Below are positions 57,101-64,000 of a DNA stretch of 64,000 nucleotides, piece after piece. The DNA lies in the NCBI RefSeq assembly GCF_029633865.1, contig NC_079215.1:50760897-50824896 (forward strand). The letters run 5' to 3'. The stretch is from Lampris incognitus (lineage: Eukaryota > Chordata > Actinopteri > Lampriformes > Lampridae). The position numbers and the translations under genes were made by a program. Numbering within the stretch: the first letter of the stretch is position 1; the number at the start of each line of letters is the position of its first letter. A model generated the notes under the pieces. The model saw only the letters and a program-made list of their open reading frames with translations, was not told the origin of the DNA and searched no databases.

Positions 57101-60100
57101 CATGAACATCCGGGAACCTCCCCGAAATCAAACCCCTCTTCCGCATAGCTTTCCCACGCTGCTGGACTGGCGCTAAAGCCCGCATCATTCTGGCATTTAT
57201 AGAGTTTAAAGCAGGGCGTCCGGGTAGCGCGGCGGTCTATTCAGGTGCCTGCCAGCGTTCCTACACACACGATCGGCCGTGGCTGCGGGTGGGAGGCCGG
57301 ATGTGTGTCCTGGTCCCTGCACTAGCGCCTCCTCTGGTCGGGAGGCCTGTTCGGAGCGGGGCGGGGCGGACTTGGGGGAATAACGTGATCCTCCCACGCG
57401 CTACGTCCCCCTGGTGAAACTCGTCGCTGTCAAGTGAAAAGAAGCGGCTGGGGACTCCACATGTATCGGAGGAGGCACGTGGTAGTCTGCAGCCTTCCCC
57501 GGATCGACAGAGCAGGTGGAGCAGCGACCGGGACGTCTCGGAAGGGTGGGGTAATGGGCCGGATACAATTGGGGGGAACAAAAGGGGAGAAAATTCGCGT
57601 GTCCGGGTGACGTGGCGGTCTATTCCGTTGCCTACCAACACGGGGATCGCCAGTTCGAATCCCCGTGTTACCTCCGGCTTGGTCGAGCGTCCCTACAGAC
57701 ACAATGGCCGTGTATGCGGATGGGAAGCCGGATGTGTGTATGTGTCCTGGTCGCTGCATTAGCACCTCCTCAGGGCGCCTGTTCAGGGGGGAGGAGCAAC
57801 TGGGGGGAATAGCATGATCCTCCCACGCGCTACGTCTCCCTGGCGAAACTCCTCACAGTCGGGTGAAAAGAAGTGGCTGGTGACTCCACATGTAACGGAG
57901 GAGGCATGTGGTAGTCTGCAGCCCTCCCCGGATCGGCAGAGGGAGTGGAGCAGCGACCGGGACGGCTCGGAAGAGTGGGGTAATTGGCCGGATACAATTG
58001 GGGGGGGGGGTTCTCAAACTTTTTGGGGCCAGGGACCCTTTACAGGGGACAAACATTTCCAAGGACCCCCCCCTCATATTAGTAACACCAATTAAGCATG
58101 TTTACAACCATTTGTACTCTTAGATGCCATTGGAGATGTTTAGGAGAGATGGCAGTGGAGTTTTTAACAAGACTGTTTAACACCCTGTGATGGCCTGGCG
58201 GCCTGTCCAGGGTGTCTCCCCGCCAGCCGCCCAATGGCTGCTGGGATAGGCTCCAGCATCCCCGCGACCCTGAGAGCAGGATAAGCGGTTTGGATAATGG
58301 ATGGATGGATGGATGGATGTCATTGGAACTATTTGTATCCTAAAACTTTACAACCTAAATACTTCAGACCTGTTTCACGGTGATGAACAGAAACACATTT
58401 CACTTTGAGTCATGTTAACACCACTTATGCACGCAAATGCCCCTTATCTGTAGAGTGCTAAGTATCAGACTGGGTAACACTGTTGTCGTACTCTTGACAT
58501 GAGCAAAACTGTGGGCCTGTATTTTTCTATCATGAGAAAAGACACACATTAACCTGACACCCTAGTTAAAGGAGAGGTAATACATGTTGTTGAGCACTAC
58601 TACACGTATCTGAGGATAATCGTTGATTCTAACTTGATGATGATACAACGCAATTTCATAATTCATAGCACATTATTTTGCAGACCCCTGGCTATCAGAC
58701 CCCACTCTGGGAACCAGTGGCGTAAAGAAACAAGCGGGTCGTGCAGTGTTGCAGCGTATACACGACACGCCCACTTGATTGGCTCCTCACGCGTCACTCT
58801 TTTATGTAAGAACCAATCAGGCGTGGTTGTAGGCGGGATCTCCTGACGCTACAGTTACGGTAGACGTAAAGAAACGGAACTGAAAAGAAGAGACACAAGA
58901 TGAGGGGATGTAAGGACTGGCAAGAAAAAAAGGATGAGGGAAATGGTGGCGCACTGTAGAAAGCTGAAGAATGGAACAACAGCGAACAACTAAAATATAA
59001 TTTATGTTGTTGTTTTGTTGCTAAACTTTTTAACTTAATGAGCCAAGGGCCTATATGGAGAACGTCAACCTTCTATGTGGATGGTGGACTGTGTCCAAAC
59101 CTGGATGGTAGTTGTATTAACAAATTACCAGGTATTGGTTTGAACATTATTCATAATTATCATTTTCCGCTAATCAGCAAAAACAACCTTCAGCAAAAAC
59201 TATATACAGCAGCAACATGACAACAGTTTAAGTGTTTCTTGGCTTATGTTGTCCCAGGCAAGACAATAGAATAGGGTAATAGTAGTTACTGCCCACTCCG
59301 CCCTGGTCAAAATTTTGATATTTTGCAGCGTTGACGGTGTCTCGTTGAAATACACCAAAATCTTGCTGAAATGTCCAACAAATCTCCCAGAAGTCCGCTT
59401 TGCAAATTTGGTCTCTCTTGTATATTGTAACGATCACGGATGAATACGCTCGGTAGCCCTGGGCTAACGGGTCGGACCCTTTAGTGGACTGGTTAACGTT
59501 GTCGCTTGCGGAGTGGGAGCCACGGGTTCGCGTCCCGGCTGTGGCGGTTCTCGGACTTCCCCCCGAATTCGCTACAATATGCTCACATGAATCTCTGCAC
59601 TTGTGCACGTGTCGATGAGTGCACTAGTTTCACGCCTACAAACTAATAAGCAAAGGGAGCCACAATGGACACCCTTCATCCTTCCAGTAAGATATCATCT
59701 TCAGTGTCATGCATTAGTGTTAAATGCTGTTTCAGACGCATCTCAACCCTGCCAAAACACTCGCGGGAGCAACGCTGGCTGGTGTCCATTTGTAAATGAG
59801 TTTGCAAAAAACCCCGTTTTTTTGCTCTCTCTCTGCCCTTCAGTCAAGCTCATGTTACCCCCCCCCCACCCCGTCTCATTTGCAGTCCCAGAGGTCCCGC
59901 CAGTGATCACAATGTCCCAGAGAGGGAACATGATTTTGAGGAGAGGAGAGACGTTTGAGCTGACCTGCAGCTCCTCCAACGTCAACCCCGACTTCAGTCT
60001 TAAATGGGACATCCCCTCTGCAGCGGTAAGATATAAGTGGGGAAACAGCCTATCTGTCATCTGACTGGCTGATATTGTTGTTTTTGTTTTTTTATAGGCA

Positions 60101-63100
60101 TCCACATTTCAATTCCACGTTTGATCTTAAAACGGCCCCAACGTACTTTTTTTGTTTTGCTTTAATATATAATTAAATTCATTTTGGTTGCAAGTGTGAT
60201 GGCTATGGGAGAATGAGACAAAATCCAACTAGAAGCCTTGATCTCACGGTGCACCTTGTCTGCCATCGTGCACGAAACCTCTTTCCCGAGAAAATAAAGG
60301 GATTGCTTTGCATTACACATCTAAGTATACGAAATTTTACTTCTCCTCATCTATGAACATAGGCGCTTTTCTTCTGCGATAGTCTGCTGAGCTACAGCTT
60401 GTAAAAAAAAATGCACGTGTCTTGTGAAGGGGAAAAAAGCGTCCTGGTTGTCTTTGCAACAGCTGAAGTAAATGACGCTGATGTGATGCAAAAAGTTACC
60501 TGTTGCTTGGCGACAAATCACTGTTGAGTCAGCTTCTGTGCAATATAGATGTGAAATATAAGCTTGTTCAATAGAAATCGCAGGTATTTCGTTTAGGTCT
60601 TCATTGGTAGCCATGTTGAAACAATGGCAAAGGGGGGGGGGATAACATCAATGTTAGCTCACTGTCTCTATTGGGGGGATTGTCCGTGTGTTTGACAGTA
60701 ATGATTGTATTACTACTCATCATAGCACATCAAATCAATTCCACATTATAAGGAACCAATGCATTCATTTCATAATACACCCTTGACCCCTCCGATCCTG
60801 CACAGAATCCCGTTAAGACCAGATCCTCAAACATCCTTTCTGGTTCCCGCGGTTACAAACGCTCCACCTCCCTCTGGATCAGTGCTGTCAATCAATCAGA
60901 CTCCGGCGTCTACCGCTGCTATGCCCAAAATGAGAGAGGTACCACTGCCACAGCGCTGCAGTTGGATGTCCTTGGTGAGTTATAAAGGATATCTGTGTGT
61001 ATGTGTTGTCTGTGCAAAACATCCACGCAGAATATATTCTCTTGCTAAGCAAAATCGTGTTTTCTTTTCCGAGCTGTCACCATGTGCTATTGTTTTCCCA
61101 ATCGTTGCAGCCTTCAGTATGAGCAGGCTCCGTAATAAGGACCCATCCGGGATCCCAGCCAGAGAGACATGTGATCCTCCATTAGCTGTCTGACATTCAG
61201 ACGCGGATGCAGAGGTCCTCGTGATTCTGGGAGCTGTTGTGCTGTCCCGTTCAGTCACCTGCTTCTCATCCACTCCACCAAGTTATCTGTGTCACCATTT
61301 CCAGACGGGGGGTGGGGGGGGCGCATACACTTGCTAGCCGGATAAAAATGCAAGACACGATCAGTCGCCTAAAAGGATGAGGCCACTGGCGTTGTTATTT
61401 CCGAGCTGAATCAGAATACCGAACACCTGAGTGTCCTTCTTGTGAGATCACTCAACCAAGCCTATTTTTTCTGTTATTCACAACCTGTGATTTCGTTCTT
61501 TGGGTTGTATCTGTTATATAAGAGTGTAGAGCCGAAGGAACGGAGAAGACCGTAGGTTCACACTTTAGCCGTGTAGGCAACTTTCTTTAATCCACGGTAA
61601 ATCAGAGAGAGAACAAAACCACAGCTCGACTGAGCGGAGGTGGCAAGAATAATCAGAAAACTGGCTGGACAACCATAACTTAACCCTGCGTTAACCTGCC
61701 AGGGCAACCATGACTTAACCCTTAGTTCTTGGGTTGAATTCTGTCCCCAATACGTGTCCACCACAAGAGATTATTATTATTTCTTCGTCTTCTTCTTCTT
61801 CTTCTTCTCCTTCTCCTTCTCCTTCTTCCTCTTCTTCTTCTTCGACCACGGATGACTTGGCTAACGGGTCGGACCCTTTAGTCGACTGGTTAGCGCAGTC
61901 GACCCGGGTTCTCATCCCGGCTGCCCCCCCCCCCGAATTTGCTACAATTTCCTATCTTATTCGGTGTAAGAATGGCGGCGCAAATTCACGTTTCCGGCGG
62001 CCGCACCCACTACCGTCCATGCAGTGTCTTCGTCTTTGCTTGATGGCGGAGAGAGCTGGCGCTGGCTCGGCTGGGAGAGCTTGCTCTGCTTCGTGCTGTG
62101 GGCCCAGGGACCACGGCCCAGCCTGGAGCTGCGCCCGAAGATAAAACACCGAGGGTGGCCCGACAGGACGCGGAAGCTGGGCAGGCTAAGCTAACTGCTA
62201 GCCCATACAGACCGACAGTTCCGACAGTCATCCTGGCTGGCGTTTGTTCTACTGGATAGTAATTTTTTTTGTTTTGTTTTGTTTCTTTGGTTTAGATATA
62301 TGTGTTAGTTTGGATATATATGTTCTTGTAGTTGTTGTAGTTTTTGAATATGTGTTTTTGTGTTTGTGTTGCACTGCCGTGGGCTGGAGGAAACAATGTT
62401 TCGTTTCATTTCATGTGCGCAAGTGCATGAAATGAAATAACAAATAAAGTGTTTCTGATTCTGATTCTGATTTATGAGACTGTGCAATTCTGTTGTGCTC
62501 CAGACCAAGGCTTCATCTATGTAGTCGAGAGTCCAGGCGTCATCCAGTATGATGTCAAAGAGGGGGAGAGCTTGACCCTCAGGGCTGAGTTTGATTCCTA
62601 TCCCAAGCCCAGCACCCTGATCTGGGCTTACAATGGCAAGCATCTCCGCAATACCACGGAGCACGTTATCACTGTCCATCGCAACAGATACAGGTACGAT
62701 GGACGTTATGCTCATATGCATGGCAGTGTACAAATATGCATGCATGCACACACACAGATGTTGATGGGACTTTTCCCCAATGTTCTCTTTTCAGCTATAT
62801 CAGTGAGCTGAAACTAGTGAGAGTACTCAGAACAGAGGGTGGGATCTACAGTTTCTTGGCCAGTCATGATGATGAATCTGTCAATCAAACTTTCCCTGTT
62901 TATGTCTACAGTAAGTGCTGTTTGTTCTGGCAGTTGTATGTTGGTTTTTTTGTTTTTGTTTTTTTAATGTGACTGGTTTTCCAGTTTTTGGTTTTCCAGA
63001 CACAACATACTCGAGAACTGACACCTGAAAAGGACCTAAAGCAGTTAGTTAAGCTGTAGATTTTGGCCGTCATATATGCCTCATTGTCTTCTGAGAACAC

Positions 63101-63205
63101 GAACTTGTTCAACTTTGTAAATATAAGGACATATACGACATCAGGACTTTAACTGCAAAAGTGAGTCTCGGAATCATTGCAATTACGTCTAAATATCCAT
63201 CTAAC

Positions 63206-63275
<70 letters not shown>

Positions 63276-63397
63276 CTTCAAGGTAAGCCAGTCATTATCT
63301 CCCAAAAGGGGCCTGTTGATGGACAGGTGCGGTGCATTGCCGCTGGTTATCCGACCCCAAAAATCAGCTGGTACCTCTGTGACATGCCACATACGCG
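44602..63397 (+). CDS. kit: KIT receptor tyrosine kinase, 5' part (exons 1-8)
   Basis: Exons: 44602-44656, 53766-54041, 54184-54468, 59886-60025, 60806-60974, 62504-62693, 62795-62910 and 63283-63397; 1346 nt, all in phase. KIT is the surface receptor for stem cell factor, needed for pigment, germ and blood cells. Residues 1-19 are the signal peptide; D1 has C44 and C94 (YHMGRYVCVNN); D2 has C132, C136, C151, C182 and C185 (LETCDGRPLPSSLHY); D3 is exons 4-5 (SDSGVYRCYAQNERG); D4 is exons 6-7 and lacks the usual disulphide cysteines, as KIT D4 does; D5 begins in exon 8 (GPVDGQVRCIAAGYPTPKIS). Exon lengths 169, 190, 116 and 115 for exons 5-8 equal, as I remember them, those of human KIT. The rest of D5, the membrane segment and the split kinase lie beyond the right edge. 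Whether it is kita or kitb is not decided by the sequence alone; PDGFRA and CSF1R fit less well. Confidence 0.95.
45853..45999 (-). mobile_element. Short tRNA-like TG...CA element, family B
   Basis: 147 bp, TGTAGCGAATTC ... GGTCGTTACA. B-box-like GGACGCGAACCCGC on the plus strand. Flanks ATGC and CTGC, a 3-of-4 match. Confidence 0.8.
47465..47640 (+). repeat. Dispersed fish repeat (second copy)
   Basis: GCCTCAGTGGGCTTTACAGC through AAGGAACAACTCCCTAAAAA matches the copy at 7230-7300. It continues with CAGGGAGAAAAGCATAGGAA GAAACC and GAGGAATCTCGCTCCC, the usual extension of this repeat. Confidence 0.75.
47703..48138 (-). mobile_element. tRNA-derived SINE, family A, copy 9
   Basis: Full-length minus-strand copy: head GGCGTCCGGGGTAGCGTAGC at the right end, B box GTTCGAGTCC, body marker TCACTGTCAGGTGAAAAGAA. 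In kit intron 1. Confidence 0.88.
48361..48495 (-). mobile_element. Short tRNA-like TG...CA element, family B
   Basis: 135 bp, TGTAGCGAACTC ... GTACGTTACA, with an internal deletion in the GACCCTTTAG-to-GACACG segment. No target duplication (CTAT and CCCG). It ends 20 bp before the Ty3/gypsy element. Confidence 0.78.
48516..48715 (+). repeat. Left LTR of the Ty3/gypsy element
   Basis: 200 bp, with AATAAA inside (CTAAATAAAGAA) as the likely polyadenylation signal. Ends CAATA. Confidence 0.93.
52773..52972 (+). repeat. Right LTR of the Ty3/gypsy element
   Basis: 200 bp, about 96.5% identical to the left LTR, preceded by a run of G (52759-52771). Confidence 0.93.
53057..53210 (-). mobile_element. 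Short tRNA-like TG...CA element, family B
   Basis: About 154 bp. The left end has drifted (TGACACAAATGCAGGGGGG against TGTAGCGAATTCAGGGGGG). B-box-like GGACGCGAACCCGTG. Right end GTACGTTACA. Flanks TTTC and GCAT do not match. Confidence 0.75.
53211..53765. other. kit: End of kit intron 1
   Basis: Nothing recognisable besides AG-rich stretches around 53420-53500. Confidence 0.5.
53766..54041 (+). CDS. kit: kit exon 2 (Ig domain D1)
   Basis: 276 nt, encoding AWSKPVISPSRPHVVVPKRG, KLELQC and on to MGRYVCVNNSTLEHSSIYVY VK. Acceptor CTGTTCTAG, donor GTGGGTGT. Confidence 0.95.
54139..54179. repeat. kit: (CT)n microsatellite forming the exon 3 pyrimidine tract
   Basis: About 20 CT units ending 4 bp before kit exon 3. 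Confidence 0.95.
54184..54468 (+). CDS. kit: kit exon 3 (Ig domain D2)
   Basis: 285 nt, encoding DSQNAFQRTMVNGILVRAGD, IPCLVTDPEV, LETCDGRPLPSSLHYHS and YDGCYVCVGRLGGVTV. The acceptor's pyrimidine tract is a (CT)n microsatellite. Confidence 0.96.
54651..55075 (+). mobile_element. tRNA-derived SINE, family A, copy 10
   Basis: Full-length: GGTGTCCGGGTGGCATGGCG head, B box GGTTCGAGTCC, body TCACTGTCCGGTGAAAAGAA, tail GGAGAGGAAAAGGGGAAA. In kit intron 3. Confidence 0.9.
55090..57210. other. kit: Gene-free part of kit intron 3
   Basis: AT-rich to about 55400, then single-copy-looking sequence. A GC-rich block at 56030-56230 has open frames on both strands that resemble no known protein. It is probably part of an unassigned repeat. 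Confidence 0.45.
57213..57593 (+). mobile_element. SINE family A, copy 11, with B box deleted
   Basis: GGCGTCCGGGTAGCGCGGCG head, then a jump from GTGCCTGCCA directly to GCGTTCCTACACACACGATC, removing about 50 bp with the B box. The body marker is present in drifted form (CGCTGTCAAGTGAAAAGAAG). It ends GGGGGGAACAAAAGGGGAGA. Confidence 0.88.
57598..58006 (+). mobile_element. SINE family A, copy 12, head-to-tail with copy 11
   Basis: Starts 5 bp after copy 11: CGTGTCCGGGTGACGTGGCG, B box GTTCGAATCC, body CTCACAGTCGGGTGAAAAGA, tail GATACAATTGGGGGGGGGG. Confidence 0.9.
58120..58184 (+). mobile_element. RTE LINE fragment
   Basis: GGAGATGTTTAGGAGAGATG GCAGTGGAGTTTTTAACA matches 31880-31925 of the RTE element. 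It switches directly into the SINE E tail. Confidence 0.7.
58185..58318 (+). mobile_element. SINE family E, 3' tail
   Basis: CTGTGATGGCCTGGCGGCCT GTCC through TGCTGGGATAGGCTCCAGCA to (ATGG)n at 58297-58318. Confidence 0.85.
58717..59425. other. kit: Gene-free part of kit intron 3
   Basis: No coding sequence or repeat boundary recognised. Confidence 0.5.
59426..59576 (+). mobile_element. Short tRNA-like TG...CA element, family B, intact ends
   Basis: 151 bp: TGTAACGATCACGGATGAAT ... GACTGGTTAACGTTGTCGC (A-box region) ... GGGTTCGCGTCCCGGC (B box) ... GAATTCGCTACA. Perfect 4-bp direct repeats ATAT at 59422-59425 and 59577-59580. Confidence 0.85.
59886..60025 (+). CDS. kit: kit exon 4 (D3, first half)
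   Basis: 140 nt, encoding VPEVPPVITMSQRGNMILRR and then GETFELTCSSSNVNPDFSLK WDIPSAA. Acceptor CATTTGCAG, donor GTAAGATA. Confidence 0.95.
60026..60805. other. kit: kit intron 4
   Basis: AT-rich, with no repeat or gene recognised. Confidence 0.55.
60806..60974 (+). CDS. kit: kit exon 5 (D3, second half)
   Basis: 169 nt, encoding NPVKTRSSNILSGSRGYKRS, LWISAVNQSDSGVYRCYAQN and ERGTTATALQLDVL. Confidence 0.96.
60975..61770. other. kit: kit intron 5, left part
   Basis: Single-copy-looking sequence. No gene or repeat boundary recognised apart from a G run at 61305-61321. Confidence 0.5.
61771..61843. repeat. (TTC)n/(TTCTCC)n simple repeat
   Basis: Pyrimidine-rich triplet repeat next to a family B element. 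Reading frames through it give artificial poly-S or poly-E proteins. Confidence 0.9.
61844..61946 (+). mobile_element. Short tRNA-like element, family B, 5'-truncated
   Basis: GGCTAACGGGTCGGACCCTT TAGTCGACTGGTTAGCGCAG, then a shortened middle and GGGTTCTCATCCCGGCTG, ending GAATTTGCTACA. The left end is lost in the TTC tract. Confidence 0.78.
61970..62474 (+). mobile_element. Internally deleted LINE-like element (5' UTR joined to 3' UTR)
   Basis: Begins AAGAATGGCGGCGCAAATTC (a LINE 5'-UTR style) and ends GAAATAACAAATAAAGTG then TTCTGATTCTGATTCTGATT, the classic tail of several fish LINEs. There is no reverse transcriptase between. It behaves as a SINE-sized derivative and ends 30 bp before kit exon 6. 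Confidence 0.6.
62504..62693 (+). CDS. kit: kit exon 6 (D4)
   Basis: 190 nt, encoding DQGFIYVVESPGVIQYDVKE, GESLTLRAEFDSYPKPSTLI and WAYNGKHLRNTTEHVITVHR. A LINE-type tail, CTGATTCTGATTCTGA, lies 30 bp upstream of the acceptor. Confidence 0.96.
62795..62910 (+). CDS. kit: kit exon 7 (D4 end)
   Basis: 116 nt, encoding YISELKLVRVLRTEGGIYSF and then LASHDDESVNQTFPVYVY. Acceptor TCTTTTCAG, donor GTAAGTGC. Confidence 0.95.
63207..63272. repeat. kit: (TC)n microsatellite forming the exon 8 pyrimidine tract
   Basis: About 33 TC units ending 10 bp before kit exon 8. Confidence 0.96.
63283..63397 (+). CDS. kit: kit exon 8 (start of D5)
   Basis: 115 nt, encoding SKPVIISQKGPVDGQVRCIA and then AGYPTPKISWYLCDMPHT. 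The acceptor AAG is preceded by a 66-bp (TC)n tract. The exon starts with GTAAGCC, which mimics a donor. Donor GTACGTCC. Confidence 0.94.
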
Positions 63398-63655
63398 GTA
63401 CGTCCAAAATGTCACTGTCTTTTCTTTTATCTCTTTTTCTCATTTCCTATCGTGACATGACAGGAGAGACAGGAGAAAGACACAATAAACATATGGCACT
63501 TGACACGAGCTTCTCTCTGAGCATATTTTTTGTATTGATAAATCCAGATTGTATTGTGTTGCACTGTATTTTTTCCAGCTTTTGTTAGATGTGGTTTGAT
63601 CACATGACCTCCATCACCTGCTTTACTGCTAATAGTGGTCAGGTCTACTTCCCTC

Positions 63656-63735
<80 letters not shown>

Positions 63736-63801
63736 GAGAGAGAGACAGAGAAAGAAAGAAAAATAGACAGACAGATAGATGAATGTTAGACAGAAAGAAA
63801 A

Positions 63802-63842
<41 letters not shown>

Positions 63843-64000
63843 TAGACAGATAAATGGATGATAGACAGAAAGAAAAATGGACGGACGGACAGAGACAGAC
63901 AGACAGATAGATAGTCGACCCAGCGGCAACATTCTCAAAGCCATACGACAGATTCACATCATCACCCAAACAAGGCAACATTTGTTTTATAAACCCTGCC
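63398..64000. other. kit: kit intron 8, window end
   Basis: Contains the GATA/GACA array. Exon 9 is not reached. Confidence 0.6.
63656..63918. repeat. (GATA)n/(GACA)n array
   Basis: Runs of GATA then GACA units with interspersed AGAAAGAAAAAT, repeated three times with drift. Confidence 0.95.

Larger units (their letters stand above)
58008..58716. mobile_element. hAT-type element remnant with nested insertions
   Basis: The left end GGTTCTCAAACTTTTTGGGG CCAGGGACC and the right end (reverse complement ACTGGTTCCCAGAGTGGGG TCTGATAG) are the familiar hAT terminal sequences, with drift. No transposase. Inside are an RTE fragment (58120-58184) joined to a SINE E tail (58185-58318). Confidence 0.6.

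Noticed and set aside
44602-63397. PDGFRA or CSF1R instead of KIT
   Set aside because: The Ig-domain wording (IYVYVK, LETCDGRPL, GPVDGQVRC, WYLC) and exon lengths match KIT. D4 lacks disulphide cysteines in all family members and was not used.
63656-63918. CRISPR-like regular repeats
   Set aside because: A GATA/GACA simple repeat with no spacers, in a vertebrate intron.

Overview
The window is nuclear DNA from a teleost fish. Split vertebrate genes with GT-AG introns sit in a mass of fish-type repeats: tRNA-derived SINEs, RTE and L1 LINEs, hAT and piggyBac remnants, one young Ty3/gypsy element, and long CA, CT, GATA and poly-C/G tracts. I cannot name the species. No bacterial genes, operons or CRISPR arrays are present.

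Three host loci can be read exon by exon. (1) A secreted lipocalin of the fish saxitoxin/tetrodotoxin-binding-protein and apolipoprotein-M-like group lies on the minus strand (1818-6570, five exons, last exon not found). A broken second copy of its first exon lies at 11977-12094. (2) fip1l1, the mRNA 3'-end-processing factor, lies on the minus strand (15825-27345). All 15 coding exons were recovered and add up to 1629 nt, an open frame of 542 codons plus stop. (3) The 5' part of the receptor tyrosine kinase gene kit lies on the plus strand (44602-63397). It has the signal peptide and Ig domains D1 to the start of D5 in eight exons; the membrane and kinase exons lie beyond the right edge.

fip1l1 and kit stand head to head about 17 kb apart. 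The gap holds no gene, only repeats. In mammals LNX1, CHIC2, GSX2 and PDGFRA lie between them, so this looks like the reduced copy of the locus left after the teleost genome duplication, possibly the kitb copy (an inference).

Repeat layout: 0-6.6 kb lipocalin with SINEs in its introns; 7-15 kb MITEs, a SINE, an RTE fragment and the lipocalin remnant; 15.8-27.3 kb fip1l1, with SINEs, a hAT and a piggyBac-like element in its introns; 28-43 kb a nest of transposons including a nearly full-length L1 that split an older SINE; 44.6-64 kb kit, with a Ty3/gypsy element in intron 1.

Two repeat families deserve attention. One is a short (about 135-157 bp) tRNA-like element with TG...CA ends, no poly-A tail and 4-bp target duplications. 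The other carries a hammerhead-ribozyme-like core and occurs here as a palindromic dimer inserted in the L1 with a 16-bp target duplication.
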